In this document: positions 17,143 to 27,854 of the stretch, piece after piece | Numbering within the stretch: position 1 is the stretch's first letter | Layout: each line of letters opens with the position of its first letter | Made by a program: the position numbers and the translations under genes | The notes under the pieces: generated by a model | What the model was told of the DNA's origin: nothing | The model's input: the letters and a program-made list of their open reading frames with translations, nothing else | Database searches by the model: none | NCBI GenBank assembly: GCA_002842095.1 | Contig: PHCB01000001.1 | Location: forward strand, 1-64,000 | From: a candidate division BRC1 bacterium HGW-BRC1-1 | GTDB taxonomy: Bacteria > Sumerlaeota > Sumerlaeia > Sumerlaeales > Sumerlaeaceae | Direction: 5' to 3' | Length of the DNA: 64,000 nucleotides

Positions 17143-20040
17143 TCAGCGCACGCCGGTCACCGCGAATAATACCGGCGCCGACGCGCCATTGCGCGACCGC
17201 ACTTCAATCGCCTTCAGCGTGGCTGCCTGCTGGTCGGCGGGTACTCTCCACACGACATCCCACAACGCCACGGGGTGATCCGCACCATTGCGACCGGTCC
17301 ATGCGAACCAGGTTCCATGACCCATGCGATAATCTTGCGGGGCGAACATGTTGACGCCATAAACCAGCGGCACGGTTTGAGACCCGGTCTCGGTCTCAAC
17401 AACGATTTCGCCCAGCGCCTCGCCGTTCAATACGGGAACCGTTGCGGACATCAGGAAGTGCAACTCGCAAGTGGCTCCGAAAGAATCTCCCTTCGGTTCC
17501 AACTTCACACTTTGCGGCCACTCGCCCGCTGGATTCAGCGCGCCGGCCAGCATCACCGCAACATTGCCTTGCGCATCCGGCTTGGTGTCAAACATCCGTC
17601 CGCCGAGCTTCGCCATGCCCGGCTTGAATGTGGACAGGTCGAACTTCTCACCCAGTTCCATCCACCCTTCGCCCTTGTCGTTCTTGCCCAGCGAGCGGTT
17701 CCGCAGACCATCGAGAGACACCGTATATCCGGCGCGGGATTCCTTCACCGGTTCACGCCCAAACCATGTGTCCATGAATGCTTCTATTGGGTTCCACGCA
17801 GGAAGATTGTTGGCCGCCCGGTTGTCATCCTTACCACCCCAGGCGTGCTCGGCGGCCAGCAGATAAGCGGCGTATTGCTTCCAGTTTTCAGGGCTGCCGT
17901 CTATGTCGAAATTGAACCCGGCCCAGGTGGTTTGCAGGTAGCCCCGCACATCCTGAATGTCGCACTGCGCCGCGAGATTGCGGATGTTATTTGGAACCCA
18001 CCAACCTGCGCCGATGACGTCGAAACCCGCCTCCTTGAAAATCTCAACGGAGCGATAAGCTTCCGGTGGCGCCACCGCGTAATGCCAGTCGGCAATGGTG
18101 ATGTCCTTCGGCAGCGCATCGCGACGGCGCTGCGCTTCGGCCTGGGAGGGCGCGGTGCAAGCGTCGGGGCTCTCTCCCTTGTAGAGCAGTAGGTCGCCCC
18201 AAATCATCAAACGAATACCACGTTCTTTGAAAAACGCGTGATGCTTGAGGATGTCATAAATAAACAAATCGCCTGTGTCGCCCAAGCTTTTGCTGCGATA
18301 GGGCACGCGGCCACGCATGTCGAATTCGTCGTGGCCAATGTGAAACTCACGGGGATTCACCGGTTTGAAAAACTCCAGCGCCTCGTTATAAACTTTTTGG
18401 ATGAACTCGTAAGCGCGCGGGTTCGCGGCCATGTAGGCGTAAGGCCGATCGGGATCCTCGGCGATGTCGAGATTGTGACCGTTGGTGAAAATCCATTCAG
18501 AGTGTCCGAGGGAATGCACCAGCGGTTGCACTTCCACGAGCGACTCCTGGGCAGCGTCCAGAACCTTCACCGCGTCAGCCTTGTCCATGCCGGACCATCC
18601 GTGATGAATGTCAGGTTGGCTGTCCCATTTCAGGTACTGCGTTTCCCACACGAGGTTGTTCAGCTTGTAGCGCGAGAGCAGGTCTTTGACTGCACGCGAA
18701 ATTTGCGCACCGGCATTTTTTCCGCTAAGCAGGTGCACGCCGCGATAATCCATGGCGGGATAATCTGCAACTTCCGCTCCCTTCAGGTACGCGCCTGCTT
18801 CATCAATGTGGAGCAACTGAACCAGTGTGGTGGCACCGTTGTAAAAACCACGTCCGGCTGCGTTGGCCCGGATGACGGTCTTCTTCGGGCCGACGGAAAC
18901 CTCGTAACCTTCAAGGTGTTGCATGGCGGAAGTCTTGCCATCGCGGCTGCTCAGTTCAATCACACTCAGCGCATCATCGGGTGACTGAGCCACCGTCGAA
19001 ACACGTTTGCCGGTCAGGCGTTCGATTTCTGTGACCAGAAATTCCACCGCCCGCTTCGTCTTCGCGTCGGGATTCTTTCCGACAGCGATGACCGTCGCGG
19101 TTGTAACGGCAAACTTGTTGTCGGTGAATCGAATCTGGCGAGGCGCGGGAATAATCACATCGCTCCCCCACTCGGGAGTCTGAATCTCCGCCGATTCTTT
19201 AACATCGACCTTGACGGACTTCGCGGCAGAACCCTTCGCACTATCGCCCCTCAGGCTCTTCGGAAATCGATAGGTAATCTCGAAGGTCATCACGATGTCT
19301 TTGGGTAGCTTTGGTCCTTTGACCATCGTGAGATAGAGGTTGCGCGGACCGAACTCCACCCATCGGTCGCGGCGATATTCCAAAGCAAGATCCTGTTCCG
19401 CAGGAGTGACCTCAATGCGCACCGGACCGAATCGCGAATCCAATTCCACGCTTGTGAAAGCGCTCGCCAGCTTACGGTGCACACTTTCGTAAGGCCACAT
19501 CTCCGTTGGCACCGAAGTGATTTCGCTCGCAGAGGCCGGTTCAAACTTAACCGGCCGACCGATGAAAGCGTCTCCATATATGCGCGCAGCTTCCCATCGA
19601 ATTTCCGCCGGTGAGTCAGCATGGTAGGCCATTTCCATGCGTTCGGTGAAGGAATTGTCGGTACGCAAAGTCAGTGTCTGCGTGGCCTCGAAGGGCCCCT
19701 GGCGCTGACCGGTCAGAGCATGGCGGATAGAAAAGGAACTTCCTCCGTCGGGCAATTTCTGGATTTTGGTTTTCGCCGCAAAGTCATACAGGTCTTCCTG
19801 CATGTAGTGATAATTTGACCCACCGGGGAAGGTCACGTTGATCGAGCTGTCGCGGATGACCGGAATGCCGAACACCGACAAGCTGGTGCCCAAACCGTTA
19901 TACTCGAGTTGCAAATCGCCGACGCTCGTAACTACGCGGTCGCCCGAACCGGGCTTGGCCAACGTACTCCCGGCCATGGCCACCATCAATGTCGTTGCCA
20001 CAATCAAAAAACCTGTTCGTTTCGCAAAAACGCTCTTCAT
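17143..20040 (-). CDS. Secreted GH20 beta-N-acetylhexosaminidase
   Basis: The start at 20040 is preceded by AAGGAG and gives 965 residues. A signal peptide ends near STLAKP. An N-terminal beta-sandwich region of about 280 residues leads to a GH20b-type domain (IIPAPRQIRF...), then the (beta/alpha)8 catalytic domain starting MDYRGVHLLSG, with the catalytic Asp-Glu pair in FHIGHDEFD near residue 570. The last about 250 residues are a non-catalytic extension. It should remove terminal N-acetylglucosamine or N-acetylgalactosamine from glycans, consistent with chitin or glycoprotein use. At 965 residues it is longer than a minimal GH20. Confidence 0.82.
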   Translation of the reverse strand: MKSVFAKRTGFLIVATTLMVAMAGSTLAKPGSGDRVVTSVGDLQLEYNGLGTSLSVFGIPVIRDSSINVTFPGGSNYHYMQEDLYDFAAKTKIQKLPDGGSSFSIRHALTGQRQGPFEATQTLTLRTDNSFTERMEMAYHADSPAEIRWEAARIYGDAFIGRPVKFEPASASEITSVPTEMWPYESVHRKLASAFTSVELDSRFGPVRIEVTPAEQDLALEYRRDRWVEFGPRNLYLTMVKGPKLPKDIVMTFEITYRFPKSLRGDSAKGSAAKSVKVDVKESAEIQTPEWGSDVIIPAPRQIRFTDNKFAVTTATVIAVGKNPDAKTKRAVEFLVTEIERLTGKRVSTVAQSPDDALSVIELSSRDGKTSAMQHLEGYEVSVGPKKTVIRANAAGRGFYNGATTLVQLLHIDEAGAYLKGAEVADYPAMDYRGVHLLSGKNAGAQISRAVKDLLSRYKLNNLVWETQYLKWDSQPDIHHGWSGMDKADAVKVLDAAQESLVEVQPLVHSLGHSEWIFTNGHNLDIAEDPDRPYAYMAANPRAYEFIQKVYNEALEFFKPVNPREFHIGHDEFDMRGRVPYRSKSLGDTGDLFIYDILKHHAFFKERGIRLMIWGDLLLYKGESPDACTAPSQAEAQRRRDALPKDITIADWHYAVAPPEAYRSVEIFKEAGFDVIGAGWWVPNNIRNLAAQCDIQDVRGYLQTTWAGFNFDIDGSPENWKQYAAYLLAAEHAWGGKDDNRAANNLPAWNPIEAFMDTWFGREPVKESRAGYTVSLDGLRNRSLGKNDKGEGWMELGEKFDLSTFKPGMAKLGGRMFDTKPDAQGNVAVMLAGALNPAGEWPQSVKLEPKGDSFGATCELHFLMSATVPVLNGEALGEIVVETETGSQTVPLVYGVNMFAPQDYRMGHGTWFAWTGRNGADHPVALWDVVWRVPADQQAATLKAIEVRSRNGASAPVLFAVTGVR

Positions 20041-20247
20041 CGAAAACTCCTTCATCCTCAGCTTTGCCATCTGATTTAAGAAGGGAGCGCGGCTTGGCAA
20101 CCGCAATCGGATGGATCAATTGAATAGGCAACGTACGCCCGACAACACACCTCATCGGGCATGGAAATCGCTTTGACTCTGATCGCCGCTCATGATGACA
20201 TTATTATTTCAGCGCAACCATCTCTCAACCAGCCCCGGAGGAAACCG

Positions 20248-20631
20248 ATGAAAGACGATACCCGCCAACTGATGAAGCTCCTCAACCTGACCCCCGACGA
20301 GATATATCACGTCTTTTGCCTGACCCTCTGCATGGCTACCGCTGACGGCGTCATTACCGATCAAGAGGGCGAAATGCTCACCCGTATAGGCTTTGCGCTG
20401 GGGCTAATGCCTCAGGATATATCCGCCCTTGCTGGCAATGCGAAGGACGCCATCGAGGAAACCAGCCGCACCGACGTGGTCAACCATTCCCTCACGGCCC
20501 TCAAGGAGCGTCTCAACAAGGAACAATTGTCGGGCGTGAAACAGATCATCTCATTCATCGCAGGAGCCGATAAGCACATCGATAATTCGGAAAAAACCAT
20601 GCTCCAGATGATGAACGAAGTCTGGTCCTGA
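20248..20631 (+). CDS. TerB-like helical protein
   Basis: ATG at 20248 follows a GGAGG site by six bases and gives 127 residues. The protein is all-helical and contains ATADGVITDQEGEML and, later, ADKHIDNSEKTML, two acidic loops of the kind that bind metal in the TerB/DjlA N-terminal family. Such proteins are linked to tellurite resistance or envelope stress, but many family members stand alone with no known role. No other ter genes are nearby. A hairpin downstream ends the unit. Confidence 0.6.
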   Translation: MKDDTRQLMKLLNLTPDEIYHVFCLTLCMATADGVITDQEGEMLTRIGFALGLMPQDISALAGNAKDAIEETSRTDVVNHSLTALKERLNKEQLSGVKQIISFIAGADKHIDNSEKTMLQMMNEVWS

Positions 20632-20712
20632 TCTGTTCGGACGCAACTAACGCCAGAGAACGCCGGCAGCACGATGCGACAATCTGTCCCATCTGACGAA
20701 TTCCAAATAAGA

Positions 20713-20752
20713 GAAGCGGCGCATTCACCTCAGCGAGGGATTGCGCCGCTTC
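20713..20752. terminator. Hairpin terminator between convergent genes
   Basis: An 11-bp perfect stem (20713-20723 with 20742-20752, GAAGCGGCGCA) lies between the TerB-like gene and the 3' end of gpmA. The flanks are A+T-rich but lack a long T run, so termination may be moderate in both directions. Confidence 0.6.
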
Positions 20753-20790
20753 AAATTTCACATCCACCAAACCTGTGAACGAAAAAACGG

Positions 20791-21537
20791 TTACTTCGCT
20801 TTTCCTTGAGCCGCCACAGCTGCGGCTGCGGCCGCGATGGCTTCCGCATCGCCCAGATAGTAATGCTTCAAGGGCTTCAGATCTTCATCAAGCTCATACA
20901 CCAGCGGCACGCCCGTGGGGATGTTGAGTTCCAGAATTTCTTTTTCCGACATTCCGTCGAGATGCTTTACCAGCGCACGAAGGCTGTTGCCGTGGGCCAC
21001 GATAATCACGCTTTTGCCGGCCTTCACATCGGGAGAAATCGTCTCCTCCCAATAAGGGATGAAGCGCGCCACAGTCTCTTTCAGGCTTTCAGTCAAAGGG
21101 AGATCTTCCTTGGCCAGACCCGCATACCGGCGGTCAAGGCCGGGGTAGCGCTCATCCTCCGGCGTCAGGGGGGGCGGCGGCGTTGAATACGAACGGCGCC
21201 AAATTTTCACCTGATCGTCGCCGAACTTCTTTGCGGTCTCGCCCTTGTCCAGCCCTTGCAGGTCGCCGTAGTGACGTTCGTTCAAACGCCAGTTGCGAAT
21301 GACCGGGACCCACATCTGGTCCAGTTCATCCATCACGATTTGCATCGTGCGGATGGCACGCTTCAGCACCGACGTATATATAACGTCAAATTCGAAACCG
21401 CCCTCCAGCAACACGCGGCCAGCTTCCTTCGCTTCCTTGCGGCCCTGATCGCTCAGGTCCACGTCTTTCCAACCAGTGAAACGATTTTCCAGATTCCAGG
21501 TGCTCTGACCGTGGCGTAGCAGTACAAGTTTATGCAT
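20791..21537 (-). CDS. gpmA: 2,3-bisphosphoglycerate-dependent phosphoglycerate mutase
   Basis: This 248-residue glycolytic enzyme interconverts 3- and 2-phosphoglycerate. The N-terminal [12 protein letters not shown] carries the phospho-histidine (His9), [12 protein letters not shown] follows, and [13 protein letters not shown] is the acid-base and substrate region. [16 protein letters not shown] holds the second catalytic His. The C-terminal tail is unusually rich in alanine ([14 protein letters not shown]). It is the last gene of the minus-strand sugar cluster galT-galK-mutarotase-gpmA. Confidence 0.95.
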   Translation of the reverse strand: MHKLVLLRHGQSTWNLENRFTGWKDVDLSDQGRKEAKEAGRVLLEGGFEFDVIYTSVLKRAIRTMQIVMDELDQMWVPVIRNWRLNERHYGDLQGLDKGETAKKFGDDQVKIWRRSYSTPPPPLTPEDERYPGLDRRYAGLAKEDLPLTESLKETVARFIPYWEETISPDVKAGKSVIIVAHGNSLRALVKHLDGMSEKEILELNIPTGVPLVYELDEDLKPLKHYYLGDAEAIAAAAAAVAAQGKAK

Positions 21538-21619
21538 CGGTGTTTTTACTCCATTGGGATGATTTTGAGGATAGCTTCAGTGGAAACTGAAGGCACGCAA
21601 CCGAGATTTATTCGGCGCG

Positions 21620-22552
21620 TCAATCCTCGTCATTGGCTCCATGCGTCTTGAACAGGTGCAACAACGCGTGATCGATGTCGTCTTCCATGCGGCTCACCGG
21701 CTCCTTACCCAACGTCCAGGTTTCCAGGTGCTCGATTGTCTGGTCGGGGTTTACAAGCGTGAGCGGGCCCAGTGAGCTGATCTCCACCTTGCGTCCATCC
21801 GTGAAGGCCTCGCAGTTGCATCCGAGGTCAGGATACAAAACGCCCTTCTGGCATGCAAACTGCTTCACGAAAAACTTTCCGCCCACCGCATAGCCCATCC
21901 AGCCGAGGGTGTTGTAGGCACCGATTTTCTGCGGCATGGGGCGCCCGTCGTCCTGCTGAAGCTGCACATACCGCGTGCCCCAGGTCCAACGCAGATCAGA
22001 CATATCCGTAAAAGGCCATAACACCATGGGACGCGCCGGCGGCGGGGTCAACTTCGCCGTCACAAAGGGCTCCTGAGGCAGGAGAACCCGCCCTCCGCGA
22101 GCCATGGCCGTAATGCCGACGGGCGCGAAATCAATCTCCCACACGTTGCGATTCGTAAACCGATGCACCAGATGAACCCGCGATGACTTGTCATCCATAC
22201 GGATGAGCAACTGCCGTTCGAGACCCGTGTCTTTCTCCCTTGGAGGGGTTAATGTTAGAATGCCCCGGTCGTCGTCCCAAGCCCATTCCACCGTTTCGTT
22301 ATCGGCGATGAACGAGCGTTCTTTTTCCTCGGGTGCATGGGCCATGCGATGCCCCCCGTAACAACGCCATTCATCTCCACCCACCAACCCCAATTCCGAT
22401 TCCTCCTCAGCGAGGAGATTATTGCCCTTCAGGAAACCATATCGCAGAATCCGGGGACCCACATCGGTCGTCACGATCAGTTCCACATTCCCGTTCGTCA
22501 TGCGCACGCAGTGCGACCAGCGTCCATATTCCACGATTCCACACTTCACCAT
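21620..22552 (-). CDS. Galactose-mutarotase-like fold protein (DUF4380 type)
   Basis: This 310-residue cytoplasmic protein lacks a signal peptide. It is rich in beta strands and contains TTDVGPRILRYGF near its N-terminus and WRCYGGHRMAHAPE, both typical of aldose-1-epimerase-like or DUF4380 proteins. ATG at 22552 (GGAGG eight bases upstream) is preferred to the GTG at 22555. It lies 44 bases after galK on the same strand, which fits a role in converting or binding galactose anomers, although canonical GalM motifs are not all evident. The function is inferred from fold and context. Confidence 0.6.
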   Translation of the reverse strand: MVKCGIVEYGRWSHCVRMTNGNVELIVTTDVGPRILRYGFLKGNNLLAEEESELGLVGGDEWRCYGGHRMAHAPEEKERSFIADNETVEWAWDDDRGILTLTPPREKDTGLERQLLIRMDDKSSRVHLVHRFTNRNVWEIDFAPVGITAMARGGRVLLPQEPFVTAKLTPPPARPMVLWPFTDMSDLRWTWGTRYVQLQQDDGRPMPQKIGAYNTLGWMGYAVGGKFFVKQFACQKGVLYPDLGCNCEAFTDGRKVEISSLGPLTLVNPDQTIEHLETWTLGKEPVSRMEDDIDHALLHLFKTHGANDED

Positions 22553-22596
22553 CACGCACGCCTCCGCCTCGGGGGGGATGTTTGTTCACCAAACCA

Positions 22597-23772
22597 TCAA
22601 GTGAACATCCGCACTCTTGCACCTTCTTCAGCCTTCGTCACATAGAAAATGGGTTCCTGACCGAGTTCTTTTTTGAGAAGGGTTTGCATCTGGTGAATGA
22701 AATTTTCGCTCTGGGTCGGGCGCACCATTGCCACTGCGCATCCACCAAAACCGGCTCCTGTCATGCGACAGCCAAGTACGCCGGGAACCTTGGCGGCGGC
22801 ATCGACAATTGCATCCAGTTCGACGCACGACACCTCGAAGTCGTCACGCAGACTTGCATGGGACTCATAAAGCAATCGCCCGGCTTCTTCCCAATTCCCC
22901 TCGCGCGCCAGTTCCGCGAAGCGCACGACTCGTTCGTTTTCAGAGATGTTGTGCCTCACCCTCTTGCAGATATTTTCCGGCAGGCTGGCTTTGCAGGATT
23001 CGAAAACTTCCCGCGGAACATGTCGTAGAGAAGGATACTCAACGCCTGATTTTTTGCGGAGAATTTCCAATCCCTGCTCACACGCCTCTCGCCTTTCGTT
23101 GTAGGCGGAATCAACCAACCCACGCCGTTTCATCGAGTCGATAATCACGATCTCGAACGCGCCGCCACCCAAAGGCACACCCTCGAATTCGTGCGTGTGG
23201 CAGTCGAGCAGGATCGCTTGATCTTCACTCCCCAGCGCGCTGGCAAACTGGTCCATAATTCCGCAACGCACGCCGACGAAAGGACTATGCTCAGCCGCCT
23301 GGGCCAGCAGCGCCACTTCCACAGACGACAAGCCGGCACCGAGGATATGGTTCAGCAGCGTGGCCATGGCCACCTCCAAGGCCGCCGATGAGGAAAGCCC
23401 GGAGCCCAACGGGACGTCGCCCTCGATGGCGACCTCGAGACCCGGAAGTTCAAAACCCCGCTCCACAAACTGCGCCGCTGTGGCCAGCAGATACGAATAC
23501 CATCCGCGCCGTTTGGGAAGTGCGAGGGGCTGGGTAAGATCAACGTCGAAACGTTCACCATAATTCAAAGAGTATAGCCGGAGCACGTGGTCTTCGCGTG
23601 GGGCCGCCGCCAGAACAATATCGCGATTGATGGCGCAGGGCAGAACGAAACCGCCGTTGTAGTCGGTGTGCTCCCCGATGATGTTTACACGGCCGGGCGC
23701 ACGGGCGATCCAAACCGGTGCCCGCGAGAACTGCTCCGCGAAGACCCTGGCCACATTTTCTGACGAAATCAT
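22597..23772 (-). CDS. galK: Galactokinase
   Basis: This 391-residue GHMP-family kinase phosphorylates galactose at C1. The galactokinase signature [18 protein letters not shown] is at residues 24-41, the ATP-binding loop is in [15 protein letters not shown], and the C-terminal GHMP motif is in [16 protein letters not shown]. Length is standard. Its ATG overlaps the galT stop as ATGA, so the two Leloir enzymes are coupled. No galE lies in the window. Confidence 0.95.
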   Translation of the reverse strand: MISSENVARVFAEQFSRAPVWIARAPGRVNIIGEHTDYNGGFVLPCAINRDIVLAAAPREDHVLRLYSLNYGERFDVDLTQPLALPKRRGWYSYLLATAAQFVERGFELPGLEVAIEGDVPLGSGLSSSAALEVAMATLLNHILGAGLSSVEVALLAQAAEHSPFVGVRCGIMDQFASALGSEDQAILLDCHTHEFEGVPLGGGAFEIVIIDSMKRRGLVDSAYNERREACEQGLEILRKKSGVEYPSLRHVPREVFESCKASLPENICKRVRHNISENERVVRFAELAREGNWEEAGRLLYESHASLRDDFEVSCVELDAIVDAAAKVPGVLGCRMTGAGFGGCAVAMVRPTQSENFIHQMQTLLKKELGQEPIFYVTKAEEGARVRMFT

Positions 23773-24827
23773 TTTGAGACACCCCCGGTTTTCCCGGCAC
23801 TATAGTGAATCCCTGAAACCTCACGCAGGCGAGCCGCGGCAGTCTCGGGGGTAATGTCGCGTTGAGGCCAACCCAGCATCTCGAATCCGACCATGAATTT
23901 CTGCACCGTGGCCGATCGCAGAAGCGGCGGGTAGAAATGCGCGTGCATGTGCCAGTGGGAATAATTTCCACCATCGGTGGGTGCCTGATGAAAGCCCATG
24001 GAATAAGGAAACGAGATGCGGAAAAGGTTGTCGTATCGGATCGTCAGTTGTTGCAGAACATCCGCCAACGCACCGCGTTCTTCCGACGACAATTGATTCA
24101 TGTCCGCTACGGGTCTTGCGGGAATCACAATAGTTTCAAAGGGCCATTTTGCCCAGAAGGGCACGAGGGCAACCCAATGGGCATTGCGACAGACCAACCG
24201 CTCGCCCGCTGCAAGCTCACGCTCGAGGTAATCGCCGAGCATTGTGGAACTGTTTTTTTTGTACCATTCACGCTGCGCGCGGTCTTCCTTTTCTGCTTCG
24301 GTCGGCACGGTCTGGGTTGCCCATATCTGGCCGTGGGGATGCGGGTTGCTGCATCCCATAAGAGCGCCACGGTTTTCAAAAATCTGCACGTAGCGGATTT
24401 CGGGCCTTGCCCCCAATTCGGCAAACTGTTCCGTCCAGGCATCCACCACCCCTTCAACGGCCTCCAAATCCATACGCGCCAATGTCAGATCATGGCGGGG
24501 TGAAAAGCAAATCACCCGACAGATTCCACGCTCTGTGCGAGCAACAAGAAGGTCATCCTGATTAAACTCTCCGTCCTCACCCTCCGGCAGAAGCGCCGCA
24601 AAGTCGTTGTCGAAGACGAACGTTTCTTCATAAGCCGGATTCACATGGCCGCCGGCCCGCACGTTTCCGGGGCACAGGTAGCAGGTGGGGTCGTGGGCCG
24701 GACGGGTTTCCTCGGGAAGGTCCTCAACCTTGCCCTGCCAGGGCCGCTTCAAGCGATGAGGACTGACAAGCACCCATTCGTTAATTAAAGGATTGAGACG
24801 CTTGTGCGGTCGTTCTTCCCATTGCAT
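23769..24827 (-). CDS. galT: Galactose-1-phosphate uridylyltransferase
   Basis: ATG at 24827 gives 352 residues; a longer open frame upstream to 24953 is arginine-rich and not conserved-looking. The enzyme exchanges UMP between UDP-glucose and galactose-1-phosphate. The active-site [10 protein letters not shown] carries the nucleophilic histidine. Zinc-binding residues are expected at the CYLCPGN pair near the N-terminus and in the later [11 protein letters not shown] segment. It is the first Leloir gene of the cluster and overlaps galK. Confidence 0.93.
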   Translation of the reverse strand: MQWEERPHKRLNPLINEWVLVSPHRLKRPWQGKVEDLPEETRPAHDPTCYLCPGNVRAGGHVNPAYEETFVFDNDFAALLPEGEDGEFNQDDLLVARTERGICRVICFSPRHDLTLARMDLEAVEGVVDAWTEQFAELGARPEIRYVQIFENRGALMGCSNPHPHGQIWATQTVPTEAEKEDRAQREWYKKNSSTMLGDYLERELAAGERLVCRNAHWVALVPFWAKWPFETIVIPARPVADMNQLSSEERGALADVLQQLTIRYDNLFRISFPYSMGFHQAPTDGGNYSHWHMHAHFYPPLLRSATVQKFMVGFEMLGWPQRDITPETAAARLREVSGIHYSAGKTGGVSK

Positions 24828-24956
24828 ATCCAGCCACTCCTGCCTGTTCGATTGCGTGCCATGGCGCGACCTGCCCCCGGTTATCCTTCGCGCCAATTCA
24901 GACCGAGCGTTGAAAGGTTCGGTGCACGCTGCAAGACCAAACCGTTGGGGCATCCG

Positions 24957-26386
24957 TTATGGAGAATCCTCGGTTACCACACCCACTTCTGCATAACCAA
25001 CCTCGCTGCCGGCGCGTGCAATAACCTCATGGGGTAGCATGACGAAACCATTGTCGCCACCCAGTTGCACGGAGGATGAAGTCAGATAGTCTGTGCAAAT
25101 GACACCGGGGCGATTCTTGCGATCAAAAGCCACGGCAGCGATTAGCCTGCCCTCATGGCGACGCAGGGCCGGGCCGAGGTACCATTTCCATTGGGGCAAT
25201 GTGCGCCACCCGGCTGATGCGAGGGTGATACTATCCGGGGGCATGGCGACCAGTTGGGGGGCCGCGTCCTCGGCGGCTTTTCGAAACGGAGAGAAATCGT
25301 CTCGCAAATGATTGGTGCAGAGGAGAAATCCGGGGAAAGTCAGAACGCCGACCAGCGCCAGAGCCACTCTATGTGGCCGACTGAAACGACGAATGATTTG
25401 GTCCACCACCAACCCAGTCGCCGCGCAAACACCGGGGGCCACAGCCACAAAGCTGCGCTCAACTTTCCATGGGTATAACACCCAGAAAGCTAACGGGATA
25501 AACGCCCAGCAGACTACAAACCGGCTCACCCGCTGGCGCGGTGAAAGAGCTCCCAACGCCAGAGGTCCCGCCACGGCAAACCCAACCAGCAGTGCCTTGC
25601 CCAGATAAACCCAAGCATCGCTGCCATACCCCCGCACCCCATCGCCGGTGGGGCCGATGGCCATTTGGTTGGAGGAAAACGCATGGCGCAGTTCGCCGAA
25701 ATAGGACATGAAATCGGCATAAGACCCCCGAATTACCAGAGCAGCAGCCCATGTGATGAACTGCGTTGCGAGGGCTGCAGCGATAAATATGAGCAGAGCG
25801 ATCAACCACCGTTTGAGATCCCGGCGGACGATCAATCCCAGCATCAGCCCTCCGAGCAGAATGATGGAATTGTAGTGGCAGGCGAACGATGCAACATGAA
25901 CCAAGCCGCAAGGAGCGCGAAAACCAGGGAAGTGCTCAACCCCAACGCGCTGCGCGATGCAGACATCAGGATGGGCGACGTGCCCGCAAACAGCGCGGCT
26001 GTCAGAGCAGCGCGGATGGAGCCATCTACGCCATCTCGAACCAGACGATAAACCAGCGCGACCACTCCCAGCCCCGCCAGAAGCGACAACCACAGCGACG
26101 GCGTTTCCCGCACACCGCCGGTGAGTAAACCCAAACCCGCCAACAAAGCCACGTGGCCGGGCTTGGCGGTAAAGTAAAGAGTCCCTCCCAAACGGCGAAT
26201 TTCACGAGCGGCCTCGCTTACCGGTTCGCCCTTCCCGACCGCCCGAATCCCCTCCACGAGCGTGTTTGCACCCAGAAGATAATGAGCCTCATCGTGGATA
26301 TAGACCCCACGCTCGCTCAGATGCCACGACCAAAAGATCGCGACAAAAAGTAACATCGCGGGAAAGAGAAGAGATCGCTTAATCAT
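24957..26386 (-). pseudogene. GT-C (GT39-like) membrane glycosyltransferase, frameshifted
   Basis: Two overlapping minus-strand frames together make one polytopic membrane protein of about 475 residues. The upstream frame (from ATG 26386) holds a first helix, the GT39-type acidic loop VYIHDEAHYLLG and further helices, then stops at 25844. The hydrophobic pattern continues in another frame from ASFACHYNSIILLGG to the stop at 24957. The switch must lie near 25890-25910. Either one base is missing or extra in the assembly, or the gene is broken in this organism. If intact it would move a sugar from a lipid carrier at the outer face of the inner membrane. Confidence 0.6.
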
Positions 26387-26540
26387 CCGCCAAAGAGAAT
26401 TCAGAGCGAAAACTACCGGCAATGAATTTCGAATGGGCGACCAGATAGCCGGGGCATTTGCGGTCGACCGATTGCGGTTGATTTCCTCCGGGTTCAACGG
26501 CGTGTTTTCGAGTATACCTCACAAAGGATTCCCCTCCCAA

Positions 26541-27854
26541 ATGACCCATAACTTGGTTGTGCTCCTGATGTCTGCCGCCATAATGATCGCTTCAACTTTG
26601 CCCATTCAGGCCCAGCCGACAACCAATTCGGCCCTCACACAAGTCGGGGTTGTTGAATCCGAAATGTTTAGGGGCACCACGCTTGAAAGCGATGTGGAGA
26701 GGGTTTTGCACAAGTCAGCCAAACCAAACCCGCAACCACTTCCCGCCTCCTTCGAGAAAGCGATCTCCGAAGCCAAGCAAGGCGATACGATCAGTTCCGA
26801 TGGCTGGGACCTCGAAAGCCCTCCCATCATCCCGTTTCAACAAACAGCCGGTGGGCCGCCGTTTCTTTTTGCGGATGATCCCGAATACATCCGGCAGCCC
26901 GAAGGCGCGGTGCTCCGCGAGCAGGTGAACCCCGGCCCTACACGCCTCTATCTCTATCACTGCAACGGCACCACGGGTACTCTCCGGCGCATCACCGCCG
27001 TGATTCGTAACACGTCTAACAAGCCGATGAAGTTCCGGCTCACGCGACGCGCCTTCCCCGGTGTCAGCTTGGATTATGGTAAGCTCGGTCGTTTTGGCAT
27101 CCGTGATTTTTTCGCCCAAGAAGGGATGCCGACCGCGTGGCGTACCATCCCACCCGGGGCCACCGAGGCGATTGATCCGGAGATTGAAAATTCTACCGTC
27201 AAATTCGAGCACCTTTTACACGCATGGCTTGAGTTCGAAACCGACCAACCTGGCGAAGTTACTGTCCTGCAAACGGACCCCGATACACCGGGCCCCGTTG
27301 CGTCAGATCGCATCACAGATCTGATCCCTCCAAAAGGACGAAGCGGCGCAGGACGTGGCATGTTCAAATACAGCGAATACGACATGAAACTCGGCCAGGG
27401 CGAGGTCATCGACACCGCTGATGGACCGCGTCAGCTCTTCATGGCCGACGGCAAACACGACACGTGGATGACCGGTTTCCACTCAATGTCCACGACCGAA
27501 CCCGCAATCTTGCGGGGTAACTATGGCATAATCTACCGCATAAAAATGCGCAGAACTTCCAGCGACAATCGCTCCCTTGCCCTCCTCATTTACAATTGCC
27601 GCACTGTGAAAGGTTGCCAGGGTATGAGCGGCTGCGTTCAGGTGTCCTCCGGCGAGTTCGCCGCCGGACCGGTCATTGTGCCGTCCGACACTGCCGTCCT
27701 GAGGGGCAACGGCAAAGCTGTACTGCTACAGGTTTTCCCGCCTCTTGAGCCGGGAAAAACGGAAGACATTGAAATTGTTTATACCCCCCCGGGTGCTTCA
27801 TGCCTCCCCACGCCAATGCTCCTTGTGCCGTTCAGTCAAGTGAGGTCGCAATGA
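26541..27854 (+). CDS. DUF3370-like protein with signal peptide
   Basis: Translation from ATG 26541 gives 437 residues beginning with a clear signal peptide (hydrophobic core LVVLLMSAAIMIASTL, cut near IQAQ). The C-terminal about 330 residues match the protein at 13859 block by block: FADDPEYIRQPEGAVLREQV, RLYLYHCNG, GVSLDYGKLGRFG, GAGRGMF, NYGIIYRIKMRRTSSDNR and EIVYTPPGASCLPTP. This is therefore an exported paralogue. The role is unknown; the fold is probably beta-rich. It is divergent from the broken GT-C gene and overlaps the dehydrogenase start as ATGA. Confidence 0.68.
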   Translation: MTHNLVVLLMSAAIMIASTLPIQAQPTTNSALTQVGVVESEMFRGTTLESDVERVLHKSAKPNPQPLPASFEKAISEAKQGDTISSDGWDLESPPIIPFQQTAGGPPFLFADDPEYIRQPEGAVLREQVNPGPTRLYLYHCNGTTGTLRRITAVIRNTSNKPMKFRLTRRAFPGVSLDYGKLGRFGIRDFFAQEGMPTAWRTIPPGATEAIDPEIENSTVKFEHLLHAWLEFETDQPGEVTVLQTDPDTPGPVASDRITDLIPPKGRSGAGRGMFKYSEYDMKLGQGEVIDTADGPRQLFMADGKHDTWMTGFHSMSTTEPAILRGNYGIIYRIKMRRTSSDNRSLALLIYNCRTVKGCQGMSGCVQVSSGEFAAGPVIVPSDTAVLRGNGKAVLLQVFPPLEPGKTEDIEIVYTPPGASCLPTPMLLVPFSQVRSQ

